A stretch of 64,000 nucleotides of DNA from Allolobophora icterica (taxonomy: Eukaryota > Annelida > Clitellata > Crassiclitellata > Lumbricidae), in NCBI GenBank assembly GCA_963556255.1, contig OY744611.1:6060736-6124735 (forward strand). The letters are read 5' to 3'. The notes beneath the pieces were generated by a model. It was given only the letters and a program-made list of their open reading frames with translations. It did no database searches and was not told the DNA's origin. Below are positions 1-7,008 of the stretch, one piece after another; positions within the stretch are counted from its first letter, which is position 1; each line of letters starts with the position of its first letter. A program made the position numbers and the translations under genes.

Positions 1-830
1 TTGCTTCCACCTTCGAGCTCGCCGGGAGCGTACAAATATCGGACGAGAACGTCGTGCCCGAGAACAGGCTCATCCAAGCCCCACAAACGAGTTTTCATTT
101 GTGAATGAGAGTGCTTCTGTGTCACTTTAGCAGCTTTCATCGCTTCAACCGGCTTCATGTCGAGCAAGCGCGTCGGCTCATCGTTTAGTGCAGCTACAAC
201 TTCGGGCAATCGTCGAACCCATTCCACTGACCGTTCGGATGACCCCCTTGCATCCAGGAGCAATTCCTGAGCGTATTGAGCACCGAAGAGTCGCTCAGCT
301 AGAGTACGGTTAAAGCGTTCAACGATGCCCTGTTGGCGATGATTTGCGGCCTGTCCGCGTCTTACAAGAACGTCGTGCTTCGCCAGCAACGGTGTAAAAT
401 CACCCATAAATTCGCGGCCAGGGTCGACCTGAAGAAGTCGAGGCCAAGTCAATGGACCCCTCTTATAGATCCGGCTTAAAGCGGCGGCGACTTCGGTCGC
501 ACTTTTGTTTATCAACGGTTCAGCTTCTTTGTATCGTGAGGCAACATCAACAACAGTGAGAGCGTATTTATAAGTCTTTCGACCTACTTTATCGTGAGGT
601 AAAAACAAGAGATCGGCTTGGTGTACGGCGTTTGGTCGATTTTCATCGAACTTTGGACGCGGTATGCGGCGTGGAACGGGAAGATAAATTTGCCACACCG
701 CTTGTTTCTTCAGCCAATCACGAGCCTCCGCCTCGGAAACTTTGGCGGCTGAGGCTAATTTCTTCACCGCAGCCTTACCTCGCCAGTAACCTCTAGGGCT
801 GTAATAGACGGCTGAAAGGTGCTTAGACAT
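1..830 (-). CDS. Polinton/adintovirus integrase (rve type), C-terminus cut by window edge
   Basis: Reading leftward from the ATG at 830-828, the frame stays open to base 1 (276 codons). The product is a retroviral-type DDE integrase that would insert the element into host DNA. I see an N-terminal part with WRGKAAVKKLA, then the catalytic core: first Asp in HQADLLFLP (about residue 90), second Asp in QVDPGREFMGDF (about residue 155), and Glu in QQGIVERFNRTLAERLFG (about residue 190). That is the D,D-35-E layout with the GxVERFNRTL block typical of Polinton integrases. The last visible stretch (GLDEPVLGHDVLVRYLY) looks like the start of an SH3 or chromodomain-like tail. It is the outermost visible gene of the module and reads away from the capsid genes, beside the PLA2 gene. 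No stop or frameshift was found. Confidence 0.93.
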   Translation of the reverse strand, partial: MSKHLSAVYYSPRGYWRGKAAVKKLASAAKVSEAEARDWLKKQAVWQIYLPVPRRIPRPKFDENRPNAVHQADLLFLPHDKVGRKTYKYALTVVDVASRYKEAEPLINKSATEVAAALSRIYKRGPLTWPRLLQVDPGREFMGDFTPLLAKHDVLVRRGQAANHRQQGIVERFNRTLAERLFGAQYAQELLLDARGSSERSVEWVRRLPEVVAALNDEPTRLLDMKPVEAMKAAKVTQKHSHSQMKTRLWGLDEPVLGHDVLVRYLYAPGELEGGS

Positions 831-883
831 TTCAGTAAAACTATATATAACAAACAGGTAAACACATACACAAATGATTTTCA

Positions 884-1432
884 TTAGCGCCGCCGTCCAA
901 CACCCATCCCTAGCCTCGACTTTGCTGACATAATGGCCGATACGAGCCGGGCATCTTTCTTTTCATAATCTGGAGTTTCATCGGTGAGTGCGATCTTAGA
1001 CGCGGCTGCAGCGAGGATGTCATCTGCGTGATTACGCCCTGGGGTATCTCTATGAACTGCGTAAGCCACATCGTGGTGGAGGCACGCACGGTCGAGCTGA
1101 TTAACACCGTGATATCGCTGTGACAGCCGTTTGTCGAGTTTTGTGAATGGTCCACAGTAAGAGTACTTTCCCGTGTTCTGAAAAGAACCTCCCGGATTAT
1201 CTTCCGAAGACATACCGGATGGAAGGCTCATATGCATTTCTGGTAGAGGTAGAGCGTTGAGGGCCCTATTCAGTAGAGAACCTCCAGTCTTTCGCACTTT
1301 AGAAGGCAAAATTTGGCTCTTCTTTGCACCGCAGACGGCACACGTTCCCTTCTTGGCTGGCCGACCGTTTCGTAACTCGACGATTGTTTCATTTGAAGTC
1401 TCAGTATGTTTCTTACATCGTAGGCAATACAT
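884..1432 (-). CDS. DUF5679-like zinc ribbon fused to parvovirus-type phospholipase A2 domain
   Basis: A 182-aa protein starting at the ATG at 1432-1430; a TTG 18 nt further up is possible but unnecessary. The N-terminus (MYCLRCKKHTE... then NGRPAKKGTCAVCGAKK) has two CxxC pairs and the GRPAxKGTC signature I associate with DUF5679, a small zinc ribbon found in large DNA viruses. A linker of about 60 residues follows. From about residue 88 there is a secreted/VP1-type PLA2 fold: calcium loop YCGPFTKLDKR, catalytic His-Asp in LDRACLHHDVAYA, and a further acidic ADDILAAAA helix. In parvoviruses such a domain breaches the endosomal membrane at entry; the same role here is inference. The C-terminus is basic (GMGVGRRR). 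It is divergent from the ATPase gene across only 38 bp. Confidence 0.88.
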   Translation of the reverse strand: MYCLRCKKHTETSNETIVELRNGRPAKKGTCAVCGAKKSQILPSKVRKTGGSLLNRALNALPLPEMHMSLPSGMSSEDNPGGSFQNTGKYSYCGPFTKLDKRLSQRYHGVNQLDRACLHHDVAYAVHRDTPGRNHADDILAAAASKIALTDETPDYEKKDARLVSAIMSAKSRLGMGVGRRR

Positions 1433-1470
1433 TGTGTTCGTTGAATACAATCATAACTCGTTGTCTCTAT
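1433..1470. promoter_or_regulatory. 38-bp divergent intergenic region
   Basis: This is the whole space between the start codons of the leftward PLA2 gene and the rightward ATPase gene. It is AT-rich with no clear TATA box. Either transcription starts inside the opposing genes, or the gap holds a compact bidirectional promoter. Confidence 0.4.
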
Positions 1471-2157
1471 ATGGAAATAACAAATTTTGACCTCGAAGCC
1501 GACGATGGGAAAAAACACCACCATTGGTTGTTGCCATCAAGCATACGATGCATAATCTGTGGGCCTAGCGGATGTGGAAAAACAAACCTACTACTCAACC
1601 TCCTTCTGAAGAAGGGGTACCTACGTTTTGACCGGCTCTATCTATACTCAAAGTCTCTGGGACAGGAAAAATATCAGTTCCTCCGGGACTGGGTTACAGA
1701 GTTGGAAAAAGTTGCCGGGAAGGAAGTGGCTTCCTTTCACTCTTGCTCAGATGAAATAGTTCCAGTTGAATCATTAAATAAGAATGCCAGAAGCCTTCTA
1801 GTTTTCGATGACGTCATGCTTGAAAAACAGTCGCCCATCGAAAGGTATTTCACTATGGGTCGACACGGTGGCGCGGACTGCTTCTACTTGACACAGAATT
1901 ATTTTCGAATTCCGAAGCAAGCGATCCGTGACAATGCTAATCTTATAGTCCTCTTCAACCAAGACAGTAAAAATTTGCGAGCCATTCACGATACGTTCGT
2001 GGGGGGTGACATGTCTTTCGATGAGTTCCGTACGTTCTTCAGCGAGTGTGCTGCCCAGCCATATGGATTCGCAGTCATAGATTTGACGTCCAAAGTGTAC
2101 GATGGAAAATATCGTTGCGGGTTCGATCGCTTCTATAAGCCCAAGGCAAGTATTTAA
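1471..2157 (+). CDS. FtsK/HerA (A32-like) genome-packaging ATPase
   Basis: A 228-aa protein. The frame is open upstream to 1324, but the ATG at 1471 (MEITNFDLEADDG) is preferred because the upstream part overlaps the opposing PLA2 gene and is not conserved-looking. Walker A is GPSGCGKT (residues 31-38). Walker B is SLLVFDDVML (about 108-117). It is followed by RHGGADCFYLTQNYFRIPKQAIRDN, carrying the polar sensor and arginine-finger region typical of the A32/Polinton packaging ATPases. The product should drive genome translocation into the capsid. The length fits the compact Polinton form. It is first in the rightward gene series, followed by a duplicated leader. Confidence 0.93.
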   Translation: MEITNFDLEADDGKKHHHWLLPSSIRCIICGPSGCGKTNLLLNLLLKKGYLRFDRLYLYSKSLGQEKYQFLRDWVTELEKVAGKEVASFHSCSDEIVPVESLNKNARSLLVFDDVMLEKQSPIERYFTMGRHGGADCFYLTQNYFRIPKQAIRDNANLIVLFNQDSKNLRAIHDTFVGGDMSFDEFRTFFSECAAQPYGFAVIDLTSKVYDGKYRCGFDRFYKPKASI

Positions 2158-2169
2158 AGACATGATATA

Positions 2170-2264
2170 GGCAACATATAGTCGACATAGAAACACGATG
2201 TGGACAAAAGTTATCGTTACGGGCAACATATAGTCGACATATAAACGCGATGTGGACAAAAGTT
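2170..2264 (+). repeat. Tandemly duplicated leader with a 12-codon mini-ORF
   Basis: A 43-bp unit at 2170-2212 recurs at 2222-2264 with two mismatches (offset 52 bp). Each copy begins ggcaacatatagtcgacat and contains ATG TGG ACA AAA GTT, the start of the downstream 363-aa gene. The first copy's ATG (2198) is in another frame and ends at TAG 2231-2233 after 11 residues. It is therefore an upstream mini-ORF whose first five residues match those of the gene. This may be a duplicated promoter/start region; an effect on translation is inference. Confidence 0.8.
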
Positions 2265-3341
2265 TCGTCTAAACAGGAGCGAGACGCGTTGACTCAGGAC
2301 TATTTAGCTCGCAGAAATCGATTGAGACAGCGTTTCGTGGATGAGAAACTCGGTGAAGCCAACCTTCAGTACGATGCGGCAAAGCTTTTCAAACCAATCG
2401 CCACAGCCACGGCTGAATCCCAGGCGGCTACGTCTAAGGAGCTGCAGAAAGTTACCAGCGCCTTACAGGATTTGCCGGCGCAGATTTCAGAGTCTGCAAA
2501 TTTTAACCCGATAGCGGCGTTGTTCGGTGATTCAGCAGGAACAGCTGCTCCAGCGCTTCCAGCATCCCGAATCCCCCACGCATTGTTAGTCGATCCAAAC
2601 AAATATCTCAACGTCGAGGCAATCATAAGGCACGGTTTCAGACCTCCGAGCGAGCTCGATTTAGCCGACAAGGCAGGTGCTGAAAAGATAATCGGCGAGG
2701 TCAATCAGTATAATCGCCACACCCTGGGCAAAGAGAAAAAGATGGCTAAAAAGCAAAAAGACGAAGAAAAGGTAGATGCGGTGACTGCAGATATCGAAGC
2801 CCTAAGGGAATATAAAAAGCGAATCGATACACTGATAGAGGGCCACACCCTCATCAAAAAGGGAAAGGGTTTCAGTGTTCCAACCGTTCCTCTGAAATTA
2901 CAAGGTAACGCCTTGGGTGAGCTCTCCGTTGACCCCGTCGCGTTGTCTGCCGGTAGACTGAGAGTGTTTAAAGGTGGTAACCTCGTTCTCGAATCTCCGG
3001 CCGATGAGTCGTTGTTCAATCTACTAACGAAACGATTCGTTAAGACTAAACAATATTCGCCTCAAGCAATTGAAACTTTTAAAAAGCTCGTACAGATGTC
3101 TGGTCTGCCTATTCATGGCCGGAAAAGTAAAAAGTTCCAGCTGATTCGAGGTGGCGCGGTGCAATTTTATAACGATCCAAACGCCCTGGTAGAGAGGTTG
3201 CAGTTTTTGGTGGCCTCTAGGGCCGCGGGAAACACTGGTCTCGGCAACGAAATCTCCGCCATTCTTGATGAGTTACTGCGTTCCGGTGCGATCTCCAAAG
3301 AGCTGGCACTCGAATTGAATAGAAACATGCTCATAAAATAG
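2250..3341 (+). CDS. Conserved Polinton structural protein, 363 aa, function unknown
   Basis: A 363-aa hydrophilic protein from the ATG at 2250, the second copy of the duplicated leader. The first 90 residues are predicted helical and charged. A lysine/glutamate-rich segment at about 150-200 (KEKKMAKKQKDEEK) could form a coiled coil. The C-terminal third is the recognisable part: KRFVKTKQYSPQAIETFKKL, then a basic stretch, LIRGGAVQFYNDPNALVERL and AGNTGLGNEISAILDELLRSG. Proteins with that YNDPxxLVERLxxLxxSRxAGNTG..NEI block occur, from memory, in many arthropod and cnidarian Polintons. IRGG-A fits the adenain consensus (M/I/L)xGG-x, so it may be a maturation substrate. Placement between ATPase and penton suggests a virion component. 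Confidence 0.8.
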   Translation: MWTKVSSKQERDALTQDYLARRNRLRQRFVDEKLGEANLQYDAAKLFKPIATATAESQAATSKELQKVTSALQDLPAQISESANFNPIAALFGDSAGTAAPALPASRIPHALLVDPNKYLNVEAIIRHGFRPPSELDLADKAGAEKIIGEVNQYNRHTLGKEKKMAKKQKDEEKVDAVTADIEALREYKKRIDTLIEGHTLIKKGKGFSVPTVPLKLQGNALGELSVDPVALSAGRLRVFKGGNLVLESPADESLFNLLTKRFVKTKQYSPQAIETFKKLVQMSGLPIHGRKSKKFQLIRGGAVQFYNDPNALVERLQFLVASRAAGNTGLGNEISAILDELLRSGAISKELALELNRNMLIK

Positions 3342-3359
3342 AAATAGAAAACAAAATTC

Positions 3360-4160
3360 ATGGCTCAGATGGAACGCTCGGAGAAACTGCTCGAAGAAAT
3401 TCGAGACCTTTTGCAGCCTAAGGAAAATTTTAGTATAGTTGTTTCCTCAGATACTACAGGGTGGACCACGGCTTTCTCACCACCGCTGTACCTGGATCCA
3501 AAAAGACGCTTTGAGCTTGCTTTGGTCAATCTTGAAACCTATAATTCGATTCCGAACATCGATAGCACAAATAACAAATTCGTCTACAGCACCGACAATG
3601 GTGTGACGTGGAAGACGATCATTTTGCCCGACGGAAGCTACGAGATCGCACAGATTAATGATGAAATCGGCAGGCAGTTAGAAAAGCAAAATTCTCCGAC
3701 GGGTGTGACACCACTCGGCTTTAATTCTCCTATTACCATAGGAGCTAACGCATCTACCCTTCGCGCCTTCATAAAAATTACGAATGCTCTATATAAGGTA
3801 AATATGGCTCAATCTACCATCAGGCAAATGCTCGGTTTTAACCCTCAGAGGCTTGGTAGTGGTTATAAAGAGGGAGAAAATCCAGTCGATATTCTCCGCG
3901 TGTACACAATCCTGGTAAATTGTGACATTATCTCTGGATCGTATCGAAATGGTAGCCAGCTGCCAGTAATCTACAGTTTTTTCCCGGATGTGTCGCCCGG
4001 CTACAAGGTAATCGAGTCTCCGAAAAATCTGGTGTACCTACCAGTTGCACCGGCTGGCAACGTACAGGGCATTCGTGTGTGGCTGACCGACCAGAATGGT
4101 GAACAATTAAACCTCCGCGGTGAGACAGTAACTATAAGGTTTCACATCCGCAGTGCGTAG
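3360..4160 (+). CDS. Penton / minor capsid protein (single jelly-roll)
   Basis: A 266-aa protein starting at the ATG at 3360, 18 bp after the preceding stop. A short helical N-terminus (SEKLLEEIRDLLQPKENF) is followed by an all-beta protein with features of Polinton minor capsid proteins: PPLYLDPKRRFELALVNLETYNSIPNI, then KTIILPDGSYEIAQINDEI, MLGFNPQRL, the strand DILRVYTILVNCDIISGSY, and a terminal strand GETVTIRFHIRS. This single jelly-roll forms the vertex pentamers in the family. No break is visible. The gene lies between the 363-aa protein and a small basic core protein, the usual order for the virion cluster. Confidence 0.88.
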   Translation: MAQMERSEKLLEEIRDLLQPKENFSIVVSSDTTGWTTAFSPPLYLDPKRRFELALVNLETYNSIPNIDSTNNKFVYSTDNGVTWKTIILPDGSYEIAQINDEIGRQLEKQNSPTGVTPLGFNSPITIGANASTLRAFIKITNALYKVNMAQSTIRQMLGFNPQRLGSGYKEGENPVDILRVYTILVNCDIISGSYRNGSQLPVIYSFFPDVSPGYKVIESPKNLVYLPVAPAGNVQGIRVWLTDQNGEQLNLRGETVTIRFHIRSA

Positions 4161-4182
4161 ATTTTCACACTTAAATATTCTC

Positions 4183-4641
4183 ATGTTTGTTCTTGGAATT
4201 AAAAAGCGGCGTCGTGTCGTGGGTGGTGGACTTTTCGACTGGATACCCAAAATCGCGGGCTTCCTTGGCCGTGCAGGCTCCTTTATTTCTTCGAATAGAG
4301 GCGCAATCACGAACGTTGCCAAGGTGGTTGGTAATGTCGCGAAAGCTGGGGCCACAACAGCATCTGCCGTCAGGCAAATTGTTGATGCCGTGAAAGCGAG
4401 ACGCGCTGCGGCCGTAAATGAAGCTCATTTACGAAATGAAAACTCATCTGCCGCGCCCGTTGTTCCCGCACCTTTGGAGAAGGCGCTCAGCGACAAGAGC
4501 ATCGAATACTTAAAACAATTGGCTGTGAGTCCGCCACCCGTTGTTCCGACAATGGCTGACATAAACAGCCGCATTGCTGGATCCGGTTTCAAGACTATAA
4601 AGCCGAGTCGTGGTGGTAGAGGTCTGTTTCTCGCAAAATGA
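4183..4641 (+). CDS. Small basic virion core protein (pVI/pX-like), 152 aa
   Basis: The ATG at 4183 is preferred; the open frame reaches back to a GTG at 4153 inside the penton gene. The product starts with a basic patch (GIKKRRRVVGGG), then an amphipathic/hydrophobic segment (LFDWIPKIAGFLGRAGSFIS, residues about 17-36) and an alanine-rich helix. It ends in a basic glycine-rich tail (SRGGRGLFLAK). Basic arms with an amphipathic helix recall adenovirus core/minor proteins such as pVI or pX. IAGS-G near residue 137 fits the adenain site (M/I/L)xGx-G. The likely role is DNA condensation or membrane interaction inside the particle (inference). No enzyme motif was seen. Confidence 0.7.
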   Translation: MFVLGIKKRRRVVGGGLFDWIPKIAGFLGRAGSFISSNRGAITNVAKVVGNVAKAGATTASAVRQIVDAVKARRAAAVNEAHLRNENSSAAPVVPAPLEKALSDKSIEYLKQLAVSPPPVVPTMADINSRIAGSGFKTIKPSRGGRGLFLAK

Positions 4642-4751
4642 AAAAAAATTTCCGACTAATTCACAAAACGCAAAAAAGTTTAACCTACCACATATGAAAT
4701 TCATTTGTAACATGATTTATAATTGAAGCTTGAACTTTTTTACTTATAATA
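4642..4751 (+). promoter_or_regulatory. AT-rich leader upstream of major capsid gene
   Basis: This is the longest gap in the rightward cluster (110 bp). It is strongly AT-rich with TATA-like runs (gatttataattg, ttacttataataATGG) directly before the start codon. Similar short TATA/A-rich runs precede the ATGs at 6104 (gatatattttttgcaaaaATG), 7009 (tatataaaaATG) and 9739 (ctataaaaaagtATG). Late-type promoters with short leaders are plausible. Confidence 0.4.
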
Positions 4752-6047
4752 ATGGCAGCATTTGACGTGCCGAGTGAAATGTTGGACATCGCTTCGGCGG
4801 TACCCGATGACAATAGCATCGAATCGTTTGAATACCGCGAGTATGAATCACAAAACCCTGCGGCTATTAACAATGGCCAGGCCATACAGATAGACATCCA
4901 GAACCAAGACATTTTCACGCAACCTTCTAAAAGTTACCTTCTTGTGGAGGGCAGGCTTACATCAACTGGTGCGGCTTACATCGCAGACTCGTTGGTGTCA
5001 TTCATCAACAACGCCATCCCGTACATGTTCTCTCAGATTCGATACCTGGCTAACAACACCGAGATAGAGAATGTCATGTCTCCTGGGCAAGCCACGACGA
5101 TGAAAGGCATGCTGGTATACGGCGACGACTTCTCCAAAGGCGAAGGTTTAAACATGTGTTGGCAGAAGGACACGAGTGCGGCGGCGGCGACCGCGAATAT
5201 CGGCTTCGAGGCCCGTTGACTGATGATCATTGGAAAACCCGTCCCTATTGGAACGTTTTCATTCATCGTTCCCTTAAGACATCTATTCGGCTTTTGCGAT
5301 GATTACCACAAAGTCGTATACGGGATTAAACACTCCTTACTGCTGAGCCGGCAGGGAGATGCAGACGCGATCTTCAAGGAAGCCGCAGCGACCAATGGCC
5401 AGATCGCGCTGACTAAACTCTCCTGGTTCATGCCGCATATAATACCCGCTCTGGAGTATAAAAGCATGCTTATGAAGCAGATTGAAGCCAAGGTTAAGGT
5501 ACCTGTGGCATTCCGCGCCATGCAATGCGACAACATTGCGGTGCCACGAGCGACGACTTTTTCCTGGCGTTTGAGCGTTAAGTCGGGCACGGAAAAGCCA
5601 CGCTGGATTCTTGTTGCTTTTCAGACTGGAAAGAATGCACATCAAGGCCAGAATCCGGCACTGTTTGACCATGCACAGGTTCGCAACATATTCGCTATGC
5701 TCAACACCGATCGCTACCCCGTGGTTGACATGAATCTCGACTTCACCAAGAGGACAACCTCTCGCGCTTACAAGACCCTACGTGACTTCAAGGAAGAATA
5801 TTGCGGCATAGACGCGCGTGAATCGTCATGCCAACCGACACCAATCGAATTTGTAGATTTGTTTCCGATCTTCGTTCTGGACGTGCGCAGGCAATCTGAA
5901 CGACTTAAAACCTCTGTACAGGACATAGAAATCAAGGTGGACTTTAACGAAGGGGTACCAAATAATACGACGGCATATGCCGTCCTGATCAGCGACCGAC
6001 TCCTGAATTTTGAATCGGATGGCAGCAAATTCAACGTCGTCTACTAG
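4752..6047 (+). CDS. Major capsid protein (double jelly-roll hexon-like), with one in-frame TGA
   Basis: Two open stretches of 155 and about 275 codons lie in the same frame, separated only by TGA at 5217-5219. Together they have the length (about 430 codons) and features of the Polinton double jelly-roll major capsid protein. The first part carries SFEYREYESQNPAAINNGQ..IQIDIQNQDIFTQPS, SYLLVEGRL and SFINNAIPYMFSQIRYLANN. The second has GTFSFIVPLRHLFGFCDDY and KVVYGIKHSLLLSR, then LNTDRYPVVDMNLDF and a terminal strand with AYAVLISDRLLNFESDGSKFNVVY. The stop falls between the two jelly-rolls, just before the conserved KPVPIGTFSF strand. It is either a recent nonsense change in an otherwise intact module or a readthrough codon (context TGA CTG). 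No frameshift or intron signal was seen. Confidence 0.9.
5217..5219 (+). other. In-frame TGA inside major capsid gene
   Basis: The codon series reads GCC CGT TGA CTG ATG ATC with no change of frame. The flanking coding sequence is conserved on both sides, so this is a point lesion or a recoding site rather than a gene boundary. TGA followed by CTG is one base from the TGA CTA context known to favour readthrough in animals. Confidence 0.85.
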
Positions 6048-6103
6048 AAATCGGTTTTTCACATTTAGATACAAGGCCCTCTTTTGATATATTTTTTGCA
6101 AAA

Positions 6104-6610
6104 ATGAAAACTGAATACGTTGCGTTCGGCCTTTCGCTGACCGAAGGGCAAAAGCAAACATTGGCTAGAGCTGCGCGTGCCGGCACTGGCGCCACGATCC
6201 GGCTCACTCATGGCCAGCTTCGCGGAGACGACAAGCTCGCGCTGACAAAAGTTCAAGCCGCCCGAATCGTGAAGAAGATTTCGGAAGGCGTTGGCATGGA
6301 GCTGAGATTCACCAAAACGCAATTGAAAAAGATGACTAAAATGGGTGGATTTCTTCCACTACTGGCTCTCCTCCCGCTGCTTTTTGGTGGGTTATCCGCG
6401 GCGGGTGCCGTGGCTGGTGGGACCGCTGGGGTAGTAAAGGCTGTGCAGAGCAAACAGGCCAACGACGCTGCACTGGCGGAGGCGGCGCGTCACAATCGCG
6501 AACTCGAGGCCCAGGTCCGCGGGTCTGGTTTATATCTCGGGCGTGAGACTCGTGGTGGTTGTTGTCCAATGTGCAAAGGATCCGGTCTCTACATCGGGCA
6601 AAAAAACTAA
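6104..6610 (+). CDS. Hydrophobic core/pX-like virion protein, 168 aa
   Basis: A 168-aa protein from the ATG at 6104, with the A-rich leader gcaaaaATG. Residues 1-78 are charged and helical (LSLTEGQKQTLARAARAG.., MELRFTKTQLKKMTKMGG). Residues about 80-113 are a long hydrophobic stretch (GGFLPLLALLPLLFGGLSAA.. then AGGTAGVVKAV), likely membrane-active. The C-terminus holds two copies of GSGLY(L/I)G separated by CCPMCK. This layout (charged N-terminus, GGFLPLL core, GSGLYL tail) recurs in Polintons and adintoviruses and has been compared with adenovirus core proteins; it may be one of the PX/PY families. The last three codons sit in an A-run that forms a slippery heptamer, linking this gene to the protease frame. 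Confidence 0.8.
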   Translation: MKTEYVAFGLSLTEGQKQTLARAARAGTGATIRLTHGQLRGDDKLALTKVQAARIVKKISEGVGMELRFTKTQLKKMTKMGGFLPLLALLPLLFGGLSAAGAVAGGTAGVVKAVQSKQANDAALAEAARHNRELEAQVRGSGLYLGRETRGGCCPMCKGSGLYIGQKN

Positions 6611-6644
6611 AACCTCTTAGCAACTTCGACATAGAGAAAGTTGC
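6601..6644 (+). promoter_or_regulatory. Candidate -1 ribosomal frameshift site: A_AAA_AAC, TAA stop, 7-bp stem-loop
   Basis: In the core-protein frame the codons are CAA AAA AAC TAA, so 6601-6607 is the canonical slippery heptamer A AAA AAC with the stop directly behind it. A -1 shift here reads CTA AAA CCT and enters the protease frame exactly where the conserved protease N-terminus begins. Downstream, GCAACTT (6620-6626) pairs perfectly with AAGTTGC (6638-6644) around an 11-nt loop. The 12-nt spacer is somewhat longer than the usual 5-9. A second small GC stem (6655-6658 with 6665-6668) follows. Confidence 0.65.
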
Positions 6645-6981
6645 CAGGGCGCTGCCGCATTTCCGCGGTGTTTTCATGCGGGATGGTCTGCCAGCCGTGG
6701 CTCGTGAGAAGGAGTGTGGAGTTGTTAATTTAGATTCCGGTTCCGGCGATGGTACTCACTGGGTTGCCTATTGGATAGATGGACCTACAGCCGTCTATTT
6801 TGACAGTTATGGGCTGGATCCGCCTCTAGAAATCTCTCGATATTTAAAAAATCCTATAAGAACACAGACGTTCCAGCTGCAGGGTCCCGATGATGTGGTC
6901 TGTGGTCACCTCTGTCTGCTCGTGCTAAGAGAGCTCGCTGCCGGAAAGAATTTTGAAGATATCATTCTTGACCTATGTTAG
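6607..6981 (+). CDS. Adenain-type maturation protease (C5 cysteine protease), no ATG at conserved start
   Basis: The frame is open from 6547 to the TAG at 6979-6981; residues from about 6607 match the family. The N-terminal block LSNFDIEKVARALPHFRGVFMRDGLP is typical of Polinton/adenovirus proteases. The catalytic residues are His in GTHWVAYW, Asp in VYFDSYGLDPP, Gln in FQLQGPDD and the nucleophile Cys in VCGHLCLLVLREL. The enzyme would process capsid and core precursors. There is no in-frame ATG before this block: the first is at 6676, after about 23 conserved residues, and upstream of 6547 there is a stop. Translation as a -1 frameshift extension of the preceding core protein is the best explanation; a non-AUG start in the overlap is the alternative. 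Confidence 0.9.
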   Translation, partial: LKPLSNFDIEKVARALPHFRGVFMRDGLPAVAREKECGVVNLDSGSGDGTHWVAYWIDGPTAVYFDSYGLDPPLEISRYLKNPIRTQTFQLQGPDDVVCGHLCLLVLRELAAGKNFEDIILDLC

Positions 6982-7008
6982 ACTTCCATCACCTTTTTGT
7001 ATATAAAA

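Noticed and set aside
1324..1470. N-terminal extension of the packaging ATPase
   Set aside because: It overlaps the divergent PLA2 gene and has no family features; the ATG at 1471 gives the usual start.
4153..4182. Upstream GTG start for the small core protein
   Set aside because: It overlaps the penton stop, and a good ATG lies at 4183.
6676..6981. Protease starting at its first ATG (6676)
   Set aside because: This would remove about 23 residues that are among the most conserved in the family.
6997..7008. TTG start four codons before the fibre ATG
   Set aside because: The ATG at 7009 directly follows a TATA/A-rich leader and fits the other genes.
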